A DNA stretch of 64,000 nucleotides from contig NZ_JAHTKU010000008.1 in assembly GCF_019192965.1 (NCBI RefSeq), positions 62,001 to 126,000 of the forward strand, in the 5' to 3' direction. Position numbers and translations under genes: made by a program. The notes under the pieces are model-generated. The model worked only from the letters and a program-made list of their open reading frames with translations, made no database searches and was not told the origin of the DNA. Of this stretch, positions 8,544 through 18,841 are shown piece by piece; position 1 is the first letter of the stretch, and each line of letters opens with the position of its first letter. The DNA comes from Nocardioides daeguensis (GTDB lineage Bacteria; Actinomycetota; Actinomycetes; Propionibacteriales; Nocardioidaceae).

Positions 8544-9008
8544 ATGACCCGCATGCAGCTCGACCACCTCGACCGCCTGATCGTCGGCACCCTCCTGGAG
8601 GACGGCCGCGCCACGTTCGCGCAGATCGGGCACCGCGTCGGCCTGTCGGCGCCCGCGGTCAAGCGGCGGGTGGACCGGCTGGTCGCCTCCGGCGCGATCA
8701 CCGGGTTCACGGTGCGCGTCGTCCCGGCCGTGGTCGGCTGGTCGACCGAGGGATACGTGTCGATCTACTGCCAGGGCTCGACGACGCCCGCGGAGATCCT
8801 GGCCGCGGTCGACCCGCTTCCCGAGGTGGTCTCCGCGTCCACGGTCACCGGCGAGGCGGACGCGATCGTGCACATCCACGCCTCGGACATCCGGCACTTC
8901 GAGCGCGTCGTGGAGCGGATCGCGGGCGAGCCGTTCGTGGCCCGGACCAGGAGCGAGCTGGTGCTCTCCCCACTGGTGCGACGCGAGCAGGGCAGCCTCC
9001 CCGACTGA
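8544..9008 (+). CDS. Lrp/AsnC-family transcriptional regulator
   Basis: This encodes about 154 residues: an N-terminal AsnC helix-turn-helix (LDRLIVGTLLEDGRATFAQIG followed by LSAPAVKRRVDRLVASGAI), then a RAM ligand-binding domain. Start is ATG 8544 or ATG 8553. Lrp-type regulators sense amino acids. It sits directly upstream of a nitrilase and a flavin amine oxidase, with repeated elements in the gap, so it most likely controls them in response to an amino acid. Confidence 0.88.
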   Translation: MTRMQLDHLDRLIVGTLLEDGRATFAQIGHRVGLSAPAVKRRVDRLVASGAITGFTVRVVPAVVGWSTEGYVSIYCQGSTTPAEILAAVDPLPEVVSASTVTGEADAIVHIHASDIRHFERVVERIAGEPFVARTRSELVLSPLVRREQGSLPD

Positions 9009-9022
9009 GCCTCCCGCGGCAG

Positions 9023-9066
9023 CGCAACAGATCTTTGTGAATCGCCGGATCGACGCAACAGATCTT
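9023..9066. promoter_or_regulatory. Direct repeats, candidate Lrp-type operator
   Basis: The 12-mer GCAACAGATCTT occurs at 9023-9034 and again at 9055-9066, spaced 32 bp (about three helical turns). A related GATCTTGTG follows near 9092. Both copies lie upstream of the -10 at 9113, in the gap between the Lrp gene and the nitrilase. Confidence 0.5.
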
Positions 9067-9112
9067 CGCCAACAAGCAACGCGGACCCATCGATCTTGTG
9101 CCGCCGCGTTCC

Positions 9113-9118
9113 TAGTCT
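9113..9118 (+). promoter_or_regulatory. -10 hexamer TAGTCT, leaderless start of the nitrilase
   Basis: TAGTCT is 7 nt upstream of the GTG at 9126, downstream of the repeated Lrp-type elements. Confidence 0.55.
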
Positions 9119-9125
9119 TGTCCGG

Positions 9126-9944
9126 GTGACCGACCTCCCCCGTGCCGACGCGCTCGTCGTCGCCGCCTGGCAGCCGGACGGCCCGCTGCTCGACGTACCG
9201 GCCGCCCTGGACGCCCTCGACGCGGCCGCTGCCGACGCGGCCGCGCGCGGCGCCCGGTTGCTCGTGTGCCCCGAGCTGACGCTGACCGGCTACGACATCG
9301 CCCCGCAGGCCGCCGAGCTGGCCGAGCCCGCCGGCGGCCCGATGGCCCGGGCGGTCGCCGACGTGGCCCGCCGCCACGGCCTGGCGATCGCGTGGAGCTG
9401 GCCCGAGCGCGACGGCGAGCAGGTCCACATCGCAGCCGAGCTCGTCGACCGCGACGGCTCGGTGCTCGCGCGACACCGCAAGGCACACCTCTACGGACCC
9501 GACGAGGCCGGCGCCTACGTCCCCGGCGACGGCACGCCCGCCGTGGGCGAGATCGACGGGTACCGGGTCGGCCTCCTCGTCTGCTACGACGTCGAGTTCC
9601 CCGAGCAGGTGCGGATGGTGGCCCTCGCCGGCGCCGACCTGCTCGCCTGCCCGACCGCCCTGATGGCGCCGTACGACGTCGTCAGCACCCTGGTCGTCCC
9701 GGCCCGCGCCTTCGAGAACCAGATGGCGCTCGCCTACGCGAACCGCGCGGGCACCGAGCACGACCTGACCTACACCGGCCTCAGCTGCGTGGTCGGCCCC
9801 GACGGCGTCGACCTCGCCCGCGCCGACGACCGCCCCGGCCTCGTGGTCGGCACCCTCACCGCTGCGGCGCTCGACGGCGCCCGCCGCGCCAACACCCACC
9901 TGGCCGACCGCCGGCCCGAGGTCTACGGAGGCCTGACGAGATGA
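9126..9944 (+). CDS. Nitrilase-superfamily C-N hydrolase (predicted amidase)
   Basis: This 272-residue enzyme has the full Glu-Lys-Cys triad: E50 (VCPELTLTGYD), K119 (HRKAHLYG) and C153 (LVCYDVEFPE). It should hydrolyse an amide or carbamoyl-type C-N bond. It overlaps the following flavin monooxygenase/amine-oxidase gene by 4 nt. Paired enzymes of this kind convert an amino acid to an amide (monooxygenase) and then to an acid (amidase), for example tryptophan to indoleacetamide to indoleacetate, or arginine to guanidinobutyramide to guanidinobutyrate. Which substrate applies cannot be read from the sequence. Confidence 0.88.
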   Translation: MTDLPRADALVVAAWQPDGPLLDVPAALDALDAAAADAAARGARLLVCPELTLTGYDIAPQAAELAEPAGGPMARAVADVARRHGLAIAWSWPERDGEQVHIAAELVDRDGSVLARHRKAHLYGPDEAGAYVPGDGTPAVGEIDGYRVGLLVCYDVEFPEQVRMVALAGADLLACPTALMAPYDVVSTLVVPARAFENQMALAYANRAGTEHDLTYTGLSCVVGPDGVDLARADDRPGLVVGTLTAAALDGARRANTHLADRRPEVYGGLTR

Positions 9945-11626
9945 CCACCGGACAGACGACGCCGGACCAGGCCCACACCGAGCCCGCCGCCGTCACGATG
10001 CTCGGCCCCGACTTCCCGTTCGGCTACGACGAGCACCTGGCCCACCCCGACGGTCTCGGCTCCGTCCCGGGCGAGCACCACGGCCGGGAGGTCGCCATCG
10101 TCGGCGGTGGCCTGTCCGGCATGGTCACCGCCTACGAGCTGATGCGGATGGGCCTGCGGCCGGTCGTCTACGAGGCCGACCAGATCGGCGGCCGGCTGCG
10201 CTCGCAGCCGTTCGGCGGTGCCCACGGACCGATCGCCGAGCTCGGTGGGATGCGCTTCCCGCTGTCCTCGCGGGCGCTCTTCCACTACATCGACCACCTC
10301 GGCCTGCGCACCTCGCCGTTCCCGAACCCGCTGTCCGAGGCGACGCCGAGCACCGTCGTCGAGCTGGGCGGCGAGTCCTTCTACGCCCGCGGCTACGACG
10401 ACCTGCCGGACTTCCTCAAGGACGTGGCCGACGCCTGGCACGAAGCGCTCGGCGAGGTCGGCTTCGCCGACGTGCAGAAGGCGATCGCGGAGCGTGACGT
10501 CCCCCGGCTCAAGGAGCTGTGGAACGAGCTGGTCCTCGCCCTCGACGAGGAGACCTTCTCCGGCTTCCTCGCCCAGACGACCGCGTTCGGCTCGCGCAGC
10601 TTCCGGCACCGCGAGGTGTTCGGCCAGGTCGGCTTCGGCACCGGCGGCTGGGACACCGACTTCCCCAACTCGATGCTCGAGATCCTGCGGGTCATCTTCA
10701 CCAACGCCGACGAGGACCACCAGCTGGTCCACGGGGGCGCCCAGCAGCTGCCCGTCGGGCTCTGGAAGGACGCTCCGGCCTGCGTCCACTGGCCGGCCGG
10801 CACCTCGCTGGAGAGCCTGCACGGTGGCGCGCCGCTGCCGGGCGTGGCGCGGATCGCGCGCGGCGAGGACGGGCGCTTCGAGCTCACCGACCGCTGGGGC
10901 AGCGCCCGGTCCTACGACGCCGTCGTGGTGACCTGCCAGGTGTGGCTGCTCTCCGCGCGGATCGACGTCGACGAGTCGCTGTTCTCCCCCGACCTGTGGA
11001 TGGCGATGGAGCGCACCCACTACATGCAGTCGTCGAAGACCTTCGTGCGCGTCGACCGGCCGTTCTGGAAGGACGTCGACACCCAGACCGGGCGCGACGT
11101 GATGAGCATGACGCTCACCGACCGGCTGAACCGGGCGACGTACCTCCTCGAGGACGACGGCGCCGCCTCCATCTGCCTGTCCTACACCTGGAACGACGAC
11201 GCCCTGAAGTGGCTGGCGCTGCCCGTCGAGGAGCGGGTCCGGCTCCAGCTGCACTCGCTGCGCAAGATCTACCCCGGCGTCGACATCGCCGCGCACATCG
11301 TGGGCGACCCGATCACGGTGTCGTGGGAGTCCGACCCCAACTTCATGGGTGCGTTCAAGGCGAACCTGCCCGGCCACTACCGCTACCAGCGGCGCTTGTT
11401 CACGCACTTCGTGCAGGACGACCTGCCCGAGCACCGGCGCGGCATCTTCCTCGCCGGCGACGACATCTCGTGGACCGCCGGCTGGGCCGAGGGCGCCGTC
11501 ACGACCGCCCTCAACGCCGTCTGGGGCGTGGTCCGGCACTTCGGCGGCAGCACCGCGCCCGGCAACCCGGGACCGGGCGACCGGTTCGCCGAGCTCGCAC
11601 CGCTGGCCCTGCCCGACGGGCTGTGA
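9941..11626 (+). CDS. Flavin amine oxidase / amino-acid 2-monooxygenase-like
   Basis: This 561-residue FAD enzyme of the monoamine oxidase superfamily has a dinucleotide motif VAIVGGGLSGM (51-61), the second FAD motif YEADQIGGRLRS (77-88), and a C-terminal FAD segment IFLAGDDISWTAGWAEGAV. The layout resembles tryptophan/phenylalanine 2-monooxygenases (IaaM-like), which oxidatively decarboxylate an amino acid to an amide. Translational overlap with an amidase supports that over simple amine oxidation. An amine oxidase giving an aldehyde remains an alternative. Confidence 0.85.
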   Translation: MTTGQTTPDQAHTEPAAVTMLGPDFPFGYDEHLAHPDGLGSVPGEHHGREVAIVGGGLSGMVTAYELMRMGLRPVVYEADQIGGRLRSQPFGGAHGPIAELGGMRFPLSSRALFHYIDHLGLRTSPFPNPLSEATPSTVVELGGESFYARGYDDLPDFLKDVADAWHEALGEVGFADVQKAIAERDVPRLKELWNELVLALDEETFSGFLAQTTAFGSRSFRHREVFGQVGFGTGGWDTDFPNSMLEILRVIFTNADEDHQLVHGGAQQLPVGLWKDAPACVHWPAGTSLESLHGGAPLPGVARIARGEDGRFELTDRWGSARSYDAVVVTCQVWLLSARIDVDESLFSPDLWMAMERTHYMQSSKTFVRVDRPFWKDVDTQTGRDVMSMTLTDRLNRATYLLEDDGAASICLSYTWNDDALKWLALPVEERVRLQLHSLRKIYPGVDIAAHIVGDPITVSWESDPNFMGAFKANLPGHYRYQRRLFTHFVQDDLPEHRRGIFLAGDDISWTAGWAEGAVTTALNAVWGVVRHFGGSTAPGNPGPGDRFAELAPLALPDGL

Positions 11627-11637
11627 CCGGACGTTCC

Positions 11638-11643
11638 TAGACT
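11638..11643 (+). promoter_or_regulatory. -10 hexamer TAGACT, leaderless start of the ABC gene
   Basis: TAGACT is 6 nt before the GTG at 11650. Confidence 0.5.
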
Positions 11644-11649
11644 GTCGGC

Positions 11650-12587
<938 letters not shown>

Positions 12588-12591
<4 letters not shown>

Positions 12592-13355
12592 GCACGTTCG
12601 CGCCCGCCCCGGGCGCCGCCCCCGTCAGCCGCCAGCTGCTCACCCAGGCCGGCATGGAGGCGCGGCTGATGCTGCGCAACGGCGAGCAGCTGCTGCTGGC
12701 CGTCGTGATCCCCGTGATCGTGCTGGTCGGCTCGGTCCGCGGCGTCGAGCGGGTCGGCTTCGACCTCGACGGCCGCCCGATCGACGTGCTCACCCCCGGC
12801 GTGCTCGCGCTCGCGGTCATGTCGACCGCGTTCACCTCGCTGGCCATCGCGACCGGCTTCGAACGGCGCTACGGCGTGCTCAAGCGTCTCGGCACCGCTC
12901 CCCTGTCCCGCGCCACCCTGCTCGGCGGCAAGGTCCTCGCACTACTGCTCGTCGAGGTGTTCCAGTTCGCCGTCATCGGCGGCGTCGGGCTCGCGATGGG
13001 CTGGTCCGGCCCCTCGGGCGCCGGCGGTGAGCTGCTCCTGGTGCTAGCGGCGCTGTTCGGAACCGCCGCCTTCGCCTCGCTCGGCATGCTGCTCGCCGGA
13101 TCCCTGCGCGCCGAGGCCACCCTTGCCGCCGCGAACCTGGTCTACCTGCTGCTACTGGCCGGCGGCGCAGTGATCCTGCCCGCCACGCTGTACGGCGGCC
13201 TCGGCGACGTCGTGCGCTGGCTGCCCTCGGGGGCGCTGGGCGAGGCGGTCCGGTCCGCGTGCGACGGTGCGCTCGCCGTACGGGACCTCGGGGTGCTGCT
13301 TGCCTGGACCGTCCTCGGCTCCGCCCTGACCGCCCGAACCTTCAAGTGGGAGTGA
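12588..13355 (+). CDS. ABC-2 type transporter permease
   Basis: This 255-residue membrane protein has six hydrophobic helices, beginning with LLLAVVIPVIVLVGSV after a cytoplasmic N-terminus. It contains the ABC-2 signature region ERRYGVLKRLGTAPLSR. It partners with the ATPase upstream (ATGA overlap) and is followed by ctaA within 2 nt. Confidence 0.88.
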
Positions 13356-13357
13356 CC

Positions 13358-14239
13358 GTGAGCACCGCGACCCGCCTGTCCAGCCTCCAGCAGGCCCTGC
13401 GCGAGCGCCTCGTGCCGCTGGCATGGGCCAACCTGGTCGCCAACATCGGGATCGTCGTGACCGGCGGCGCGGTCCGACTCACCGGCTCCGGCCTCGGCTG
13501 TCCGACCTGGCCGAAGTGCACCGAGGCGTCGTACACGACCCATCCGGCGCTCGGCATCAACGGCGTCATCGAGTTCGGCAACCGGCTGCTCACCTACGTC
13601 CTGCTCGCGATCGCGCTCGCCTTCGTGGTCGCGGCCTGGCAGCGGGGCGGGCGGGTACGCACCCTCGGCCTGGTCGTGCTGGCCGGCATCCCCGCCCAGG
13701 CCGTCGTCGGCGGCATCACCGTGCTCACCGACCTCAATCCGTGGATCGTCGCCGGACACCTCCTCGTCTCCATGGCGATGGTCGGGGTGTGCGTGTGGGT
13801 GATCGACGACCTGACCGGCCCCGCTCGTGGCGCCGCCTCGACGGCGACGCGGCGGCTGGCCTGGGCCACCTTCGCGCTCGGCTGGATCGTGCTGTGGCTC
13901 GGCACCGTCGTCACCGGCTCCGGTCCTCACTCCGGGGACCTCGACTCGCGTCGTACCGGCCTGGACCCGGAGGTCGTCTCCCACATCCACGGCATCGCGG
14001 TGGGCGTGCTGGTCGCGCTCACCCTGGCGCTCGCGTTGGTCGCCCGGCGCCGCGGTGACCGCTGGGTCGCCATCTTCGCCGCCGTGCTGCTCGGCGTCGA
14101 GCTCGCCCAGGGGCTGCTCGGCTACGTCCAGTTCTTCACCGACCTGCCCGAGATCCTGGTCGGCCTGCACATGCTCGGCGCCGCGCTCGTCGCCGCCGGC
14201 ATCGCCCGCGTGGTCGTCACCACCCACCCGCGGGGCTGA
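13358..14239 (+). CDS. ctaA: Heme A synthase CtaA
   Basis: This 293-residue protein with about eight transmembrane helices converts heme O to heme A for cytochrome c oxidase. Characteristic elements are GGAVRLTGSGLGCPTWPKC, IEFGNRLLT, VAGHLLVSMAM, HIHGIAVG and GLHMLGAAL; the histidines in the last three fit the heme-binding helices. GTG 13358 is preceded by GGAG at a 5-nt spacing. GTG 13352, overlapping the permease stop, is possible. It converges with ctaB. Confidence 0.9.
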   Translation: MSTATRLSSLQQALRERLVPLAWANLVANIGIVVTGGAVRLTGSGLGCPTWPKCTEASYTTHPALGINGVIEFGNRLLTYVLLAIALAFVVAAWQRGGRVRTLGLVVLAGIPAQAVVGGITVLTDLNPWIVAGHLLVSMAMVGVCVWVIDDLTGPARGAASTATRRLAWATFALGWIVLWLGTVVTGSGPHSGDLDSRRTGLDPEVVSHIHGIAVGVLVALTLALALVARRRGDRWVAIFAAVLLGVELAQGLLGYVQFFTDLPEILVGLHMLGAALVAAGIARVVVTTHPRG

Positions 14240-14254
14240 TCGGAGGGGTCGGGT

Positions 14255-14483
14255 GTTGCGGTTTGGTCCCAAACCGCAACATTTCGGGACCCTCACATGC
14301 GGTTCGTGCCCAATTGCAACGCGTTCCACCGGCCGATGACCCAGCACGAGGAGGCGGGCCGGGCGGCGACCGGGCTCAGCCCCACCAGCCCCACGAGTCA
14401 CCCGCGAGAGGCAATCCATGCGCTTGTCAGGGGTTGCAACCCCTGACAAGCGCATGGATCCCCGGACATCCGGGGATCCATGC
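14255..14483. repeat. Three-palindrome intergenic repeat element, copy A
   Basis: Hairpin 1 (14255-14280) has perfect 12-bp arms GTTGCGGTTTGG and a 2-nt loop. After a variable middle, palindrome 2 (14414-14459) is a perfect 46-nt inverted repeat with 23-bp arms centred on GGGGTTGCAACCCC. Palindrome 3 (14452-14483) has 15-bp arms GCATGGATCCCCGGA and shares 8 nt with palindrome 2, so the two hairpins are mutually exclusive. The element fills the 253-nt gap between the convergent ctaA and ctaB genes. A second copy lies at 49161-49432 in the same orientation. It may also act as a bidirectional terminator. Confidence 0.85.
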
Positions 14484-14492
14484 AGCCGCGCC

Positions 14493-15440
14493 TCAGTGCA
14501 GCAGCGGATCGATCGCGACGGCGACGAAGAGCAGCGAGAGGTACAGGTTGGACGAGTGGAACAGCCGCATCGGCTGGAGGACGCTCAGCTCGTCGGAGGT
14601 CTTGGCACGCCGGTACAGCCCGTGCGCCTGGACCAGGAAGACCGCGCCGAGCAGGGCGGCGGCGATCGGATAGACGGGCCCGGTGGAGGCCACCGGCCAC
14701 AGCAGCAGCGAGGTGGCGACCATCACCCACGAGTAGACGACGATCTGGAACGCCACGGCGCGCGCGGACTTCACCACGGGGAGCATCGGCACGTCGACCT
14801 GCGCGTAGTCCTCGCGGTAGCGCAGCGCCAGCGCCCAGGTGTGCGGGGGCGTCCAGAAGAACACCACCAGGAACAGCACGATCGGCACCCAGGAGAGCTC
14901 CCCGGTGACGGCGGTCCAGCCGATGAGGGCCGGGAAGCAGCCGGCGATGCCGCCCCACACGATGTTCTGGGTCGTACGACGCTTGAGCAGCATCGTGTAG
15001 ACGAACACGTAGAACGCGTTGGCGCTGACCGACAGCGCCGCCGAGAGCGGGTTGACCCAGACCGCCAGGATCACCGTCGAGAGCACGCCGAGGACCACGC
15101 CGAAGACCAGGGCGGCGCCGGGCGACACGATGTGACGCGGCAGCGCCCGCCGGCGGGTACGACGCATCTGCTCGTCGATGTCGCGGTCGTAGACGCAGTT
15201 GAAGACCGAGGCGGACCCGGCGGACAGCGTGCCGCCGATCACGGTCGCCACCACGAGCCCCAACGCGGGCACGCCGCGGGCGGCGAAGAACATGACCGGC
15301 ACGGTGGTCAGGAGCAGCAGCTCGATGACGCGCGGCTTGGTCAGTCCGACATACGCCATGACGACGTCGCGGAAGGTCGCCTTCTGCGGTCCCTCGTCAC
15401 CGGACAGCAGCTCGGGGCTGGTCGGGTCGACGTAGGTCAC
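14493..15440 (-). CDS. ctaB: Protoheme IX farnesyltransferase CtaB
   Basis: This 315-residue UbiA-family prenyltransferase converts heme B to heme O. The Asp-rich prenyl diphosphate motif is [10 protein letters not shown], preceded by [16 protein letters not shown], with about nine transmembrane helices. GTG 15440 gives the family's normal N-terminus; longer starts would cross the promoter of tkt. It is divergent from tkt, matching the ctaB-tkt arrangement common in actinobacteria. Confidence 0.94.
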   Translation of the reverse strand: MTYVDPTSPELLSGDEGPQKATFRDVVMAYVGLTKPRVIELLLLTTVPVMFFAARGVPALGLVVATVIGGTLSAGSASVFNCVYDRDIDEQMRRTRRRALPRHIVSPGAALVFGVVLGVLSTVILAVWVNPLSAALSVSANAFYVFVYTMLLKRRTTQNIVWGGIAGCFPALIGWTAVTGELSWVPIVLFLVVFFWTPPHTWALALRYREDYAQVDVPMLPVVKSARAVAFQIVVYSWVMVATSLLLWPVASTGPVYPIAAALLGAVFLVQAHGLYRRAKTSDELSVLQPMRLFHSSNLYLSLLFVAVAIDPLLH

Positions 15441-15550
15441 GGCAATGTTCCTCGAGGGCCTTGCGGGCAGGGAATGGAGCGCTCCGAGTGTAGCCCGTGG
15501 ACGCCGCGAGCCGGGCACCGAGCCGATGTCGTGCTCGCCACGGCTCTCGG

Positions 15551-15556
15551 TAGGCT
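15551..15556 (+). promoter_or_regulatory. -10 hexamer TAGGCT, leaderless start of tkt
   Basis: TAGGCT is 6 nt before the ATG at 15563. Confidence 0.55.
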
Positions 15557-15562
15557 CGGACC

Positions 15563-17674
15563 ATGATCCCGGAGCTGGACTGGACCGATCTCGACCGCAA
15601 GGCCGTCGACACCGCACGCGTGCTCGCCATGGACGCCGTCCAGAAGGTCGGCAACGGCCACCCCGGTACGGCGATGAGCCTGGCGCCGGCCGCGTACCTG
15701 CTGTTCCAGAAGGTGATGCGGCACGACCCGGCCGACCCGGCCTGGATCGCGCGGGACCGGTTCGTGCTGTCCTGCGGCCACTCCTCGATCACGCTCTACA
15801 CGCAGCTCTTCCTGGGCGGCTTCGGCCTCGAGCTGGGCGACCTCGAGGCGCTGCGCAGCTGGGGCAGCAAGACCCCGGGGCACCCCGAGTACGGCCACAC
15901 CGCCGGTGTCGAGGTCACCACGGGCCCGCTCGGTCAGGGTGTCGCCAACGCGGTCGGCATGGCTATGGCGGCACGCCGCGAGAAGGGCCTGCTCGACCCG
16001 AACGCCGGCGACGGCCCGTCGCTGTTCGACCACCACGTCTACGTGCTCGCCTCCGACGGCGACCTCGAGGAGGGCGTGAGCAGCGAGGCGTCCTCGATCG
16101 CCGGCACCCAGGAGCTGGGCAACCTCACGGTCATCTACGACGCCAACCGGATCTCGATCGAGGGCGACACCCACATCGCCTTCAACGAGGACGTCGCGAA
16201 GCGCTACGATGCCTACGGCTGGCACGTCCAGACCGTCGACTGGACCGGCAACGACCACTCCGACCTCGCCCACTACGAGGAGGACGTCCCGGCGCTGCAC
16301 GCGGCGCTCAAGGAGGCCGACCAGGTCACCGACAAGCCGTCGCTGATCGTCCTCAAGACGGTCATCGCCTGGCCCGCCCCGAACGCGCAGAACACCGAGG
16401 CCGCGCACGGCTCGGCGCTGGGCGCCGAGGAGGTCGCCGCCACCAAGGCGGTGCTCGGCTTCGACCCGGACAAGACGTTCGAGGTGCCGGCCGAGGTGCT
16501 GGCCCACACCCGCGGCCTGGTCGAGCGTGGCAAGGCATGGCAGGCCAAGTGGAGCGCCGAGCGCGACGCCTGGGCCGCCGCCCACCCCGAGCAGGCCGCC
16601 CTGCTGCACCGGATGAAGGACCGGCGCCTGCCCGACGGCATCGAGGACGTGCTGCCGGTCTTCGAGGCCGACGCCAAGGGGGTGGCGACCCGTGCCGCCT
16701 CCGGCAAGGTGCTCAACGCGATCGCCGGTGTCATGCCCGAGCTGTGGGGCGGCTCGGCCGACCTCGCCGGCTCCAACAACACGACCATCAAGGACGCCAA
16801 GTCCTTCCTCCCGCCCGACCGCGGCGTCGAGGAGTGGCCGGCCGACCCCTACCAGGGCCGCGTCCTCCACTTCGGCATCCGCGAGCACGCCATGGGCTCG
16901 ATCATGAACGGCATCGCCGTCCACGGCGGGACCCGCGTCTTCGGCGGCACCTTCTTGACCTTCTCCGACTACATGCGCGGCGCCGTCCGCGTCGGCGCGC
17001 TGATGAAGGCCCCCGTCGTCCACGTCTGGACCCACGACTCGATCGGCCTCGGCGAGGACGGCCCGACGCACCAGCCCATCGAGCACCTCGCCGCCCTGCG
17101 CGCGATCCCCGGCCTCGACGTGGTGCGCCCGGCCGACGCCAACGAGACGGCTGCCGCCTGGCTCCAGGTGCTGCGCAACAACGACCGTCCGGTCGGTCTG
17201 ATCCTCAGCCGGCAGAACGTCCCGACGTTCCCGCGCGGCACGGAGGGCTACGCCACCACCGACGACGTGGCCAAGGGCGGCTACGTCCTGCTCGAGGCCG
17301 ACGGCGGCCAGCCCGACGTCGTGCTGATCGCGACCGGTTCGGAGGTCCAGTACGCCGTGGCCGCCCGCGCCCAGCTCAGCGCCGAGGGAATCAACGCCCG
17401 CGTGGTCTCGATGCCCTGCCTCGAGTGGTTCGAGGACCAGACCCAGGCCTACCGCGACAGCGTCATCCCGCCGACCGTCAAGGCCCGGGTGTCCGTCGAG
17501 GCCGGCATCAAGCAGGGCTGGCGCGAGTACGTTGGTGACAAGGGCCGGATCGTCAGCATCGACCACTACGGGGCGAGCGCCGACGCCGCGACGCTGTTCC
17601 GCGAGTTCGGCTTCACGCCCGAAGCGGTCGTGCAGGCGGCCCGCGAGACCATCGCGGCGGCTGCCCGCGACTGA
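15563..17674 (+). CDS. tkt: Transketolase
   Basis: This 703-residue thiamine-diphosphate enzyme of the non-oxidative pentose phosphate pathway contains the transketolase signature [18 protein letters not shown], the ThDP-binding [18 protein letters not shown] segment and the pyrimidine-domain motif [14 protein letters not shown]. The length is typical. It starts the tkt-tal-pgi-pgl group; tal begins 43 nt downstream with its own strong ribosome binding site. Confidence 0.96.
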   Translation: MIPELDWTDLDRKAVDTARVLAMDAVQKVGNGHPGTAMSLAPAAYLLFQKVMRHDPADPAWIARDRFVLSCGHSSITLYTQLFLGGFGLELGDLEALRSWGSKTPGHPEYGHTAGVEVTTGPLGQGVANAVGMAMAARREKGLLDPNAGDGPSLFDHHVYVLASDGDLEEGVSSEASSIAGTQELGNLTVIYDANRISIEGDTHIAFNEDVAKRYDAYGWHVQTVDWTGNDHSDLAHYEEDVPALHAALKEADQVTDKPSLIVLKTVIAWPAPNAQNTEAAHGSALGAEEVAATKAVLGFDPDKTFEVPAEVLAHTRGLVERGKAWQAKWSAERDAWAAAHPEQAALLHRMKDRRLPDGIEDVLPVFEADAKGVATRAASGKVLNAIAGVMPELWGGSADLAGSNNTTIKDAKSFLPPDRGVEEWPADPYQGRVLHFGIREHAMGSIMNGIAVHGGTRVFGGTFLTFSDYMRGAVRVGALMKAPVVHVWTHDSIGLGEDGPTHQPIEHLAALRAIPGLDVVRPADANETAAAWLQVLRNNDRPVGLILSRQNVPTFPRGTEGYATTDDVAKGGYVLLEADGGQPDVVLIATGSEVQYAVAARAQLSAEGINARVVSMPCLEWFEDQTQAYRDSVIPPTVKARVSVEAGIKQGWREYVGDKGRIVSIDHYGASADAATLFREFGFTPEAVVQAARETIAAAARD

Positions 17675-17717
17675 ACCGGGCACCATTCGCGCAGAAGCCA
17701 CCGCAGAGGAGGAACCG

Positions 17718-18836
17718 ATGACCGATCGACTCAAGGCCCTCGCCGACGCGGGGGTGTCCATCTGGCTCGACGACCTGTCCCGGGAGCGGATCGAGACCGG
17801 CAACCTCGCCGACCTCGTCCGCGAGCGCTCGGTCGTCGGCGTGACGACCAACCCGACGATCTTCGCGGCGGCGATCGCGAACGGCGAGCGGTACGACGCC
17901 CAGGTGCGCCAGCTCGTCGAGGGCGGCGTCGGCGTCGACCAGGTGATCTTCGCGCTCACCACCGACGACGTCCGCAACGCGTGCGACGTGCTCGCCCCCG
18001 TGGCGGCGGCGCACCCCGCCGACGGCCGCGTCTCCATCGAGGTGGAGCCGACCCTGGCCAACGACACCGACGCGACGATCGCATCTGCCCAGGCGCTGTG
18101 GGCGGCGGTCGACCGACCGAACGCACTGATCAAGATCCCCGCCACGCTCGAAGGCCTGCCCGCCATCACGGCGGCCATCGGGGCCGGGATCAGCGTCAAC
18201 GTCACCTTGATCTTCTCGGTCGAGCGCTACCGCGCCGTCATGGACGCCTACCTCGCCGGCCTGGAGCAGGCTCGCGAGGCCGGTATCGACCTCGACACCA
18301 TCAGGTCGGTCGCGTCCTTCTTCGTCTCGCGCGTGGACACCGAGATCGACGCGCGTCTGGAGAAGATCGGCTCCGACGAGGCGCTCGCCCTGCGCGGCCA
18401 GGCGGCGGTGGCCAACGCCCGGCTCGCCTACGCCGCCTTCGAGGAGGTCATCGCCTCCGACCGCTGGCAGGCGCTCGCCGCCGCCGGCGCCCACCCGCAG
18501 CGGCCGTTGTGGGCCTCGACCGGCGTCAAGAACCCGGCGTACTCCGACACGCTCTACGTCACCGACCTGGTCGTGGCCGACACGGTGAACACGATGCCGG
18601 AGAAGACGCTCGACGCGTTCGCCGACCACGGCGACGTCACGGGCGACCAGGTCACCGGTAGGGGCGCCGAGGCGCAGGCGCTGTTCGACCGGCTGAGCGC
18701 TGTCGGCGTCGATCTCGACGACGTGTTCTGGGTCCTCGAGACCGAGGGCGTCGACAAGTTCAAGGTCTCCTGGACCGAGCTGGTCGCCACCGTCGAGGCG
18801 CAGATGGCGGCAACGTCGGGCGAGGCCGGAGCCTGA
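17718..18836 (+). CDS. tal: Transaldolase
   Basis: This 372-residue transaldolase of the longer actinobacterial class has N-terminal [13 protein letters not shown], the Schiff-base lysine in [14 protein letters not shown], and [13 protein letters not shown]. It transfers dihydroxyacetone units between sugar phosphates. The ATG at 17718 follows GAGGAGG at a good spacing. pgi starts 5 nt after its stop codon. Confidence 0.95.
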   Translation: MTDRLKALADAGVSIWLDDLSRERIETGNLADLVRERSVVGVTTNPTIFAAAIANGERYDAQVRQLVEGGVGVDQVIFALTTDDVRNACDVLAPVAAAHPADGRVSIEVEPTLANDTDATIASAQALWAAVDRPNALIKIPATLEGLPAITAAIGAGISVNVTLIFSVERYRAVMDAYLAGLEQAREAGIDLDTIRSVASFFVSRVDTEIDARLEKIGSDEALALRGQAAVANARLAYAAFEEVIASDRWQALAAAGAHPQRPLWASTGVKNPAYSDTLYVTDLVVADTVNTMPEKTLDAFADHGDVTGDQVTGRGAEAQALFDRLSAVGVDLDDVFWVLETEGVDKFKVSWTELVATVEAQMAATSGEAGA

Positions 18837-18841
18837 GGTCC

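Noticed and set aside
14398..14480. Short peptides such as MRLSGVATPDKRMD read from the palindromes of both repeat copies
   Set aside because: They arise from the inverted-repeat sequence in several frames and strands and lack ribosome binding sites; the conservation is at DNA level.
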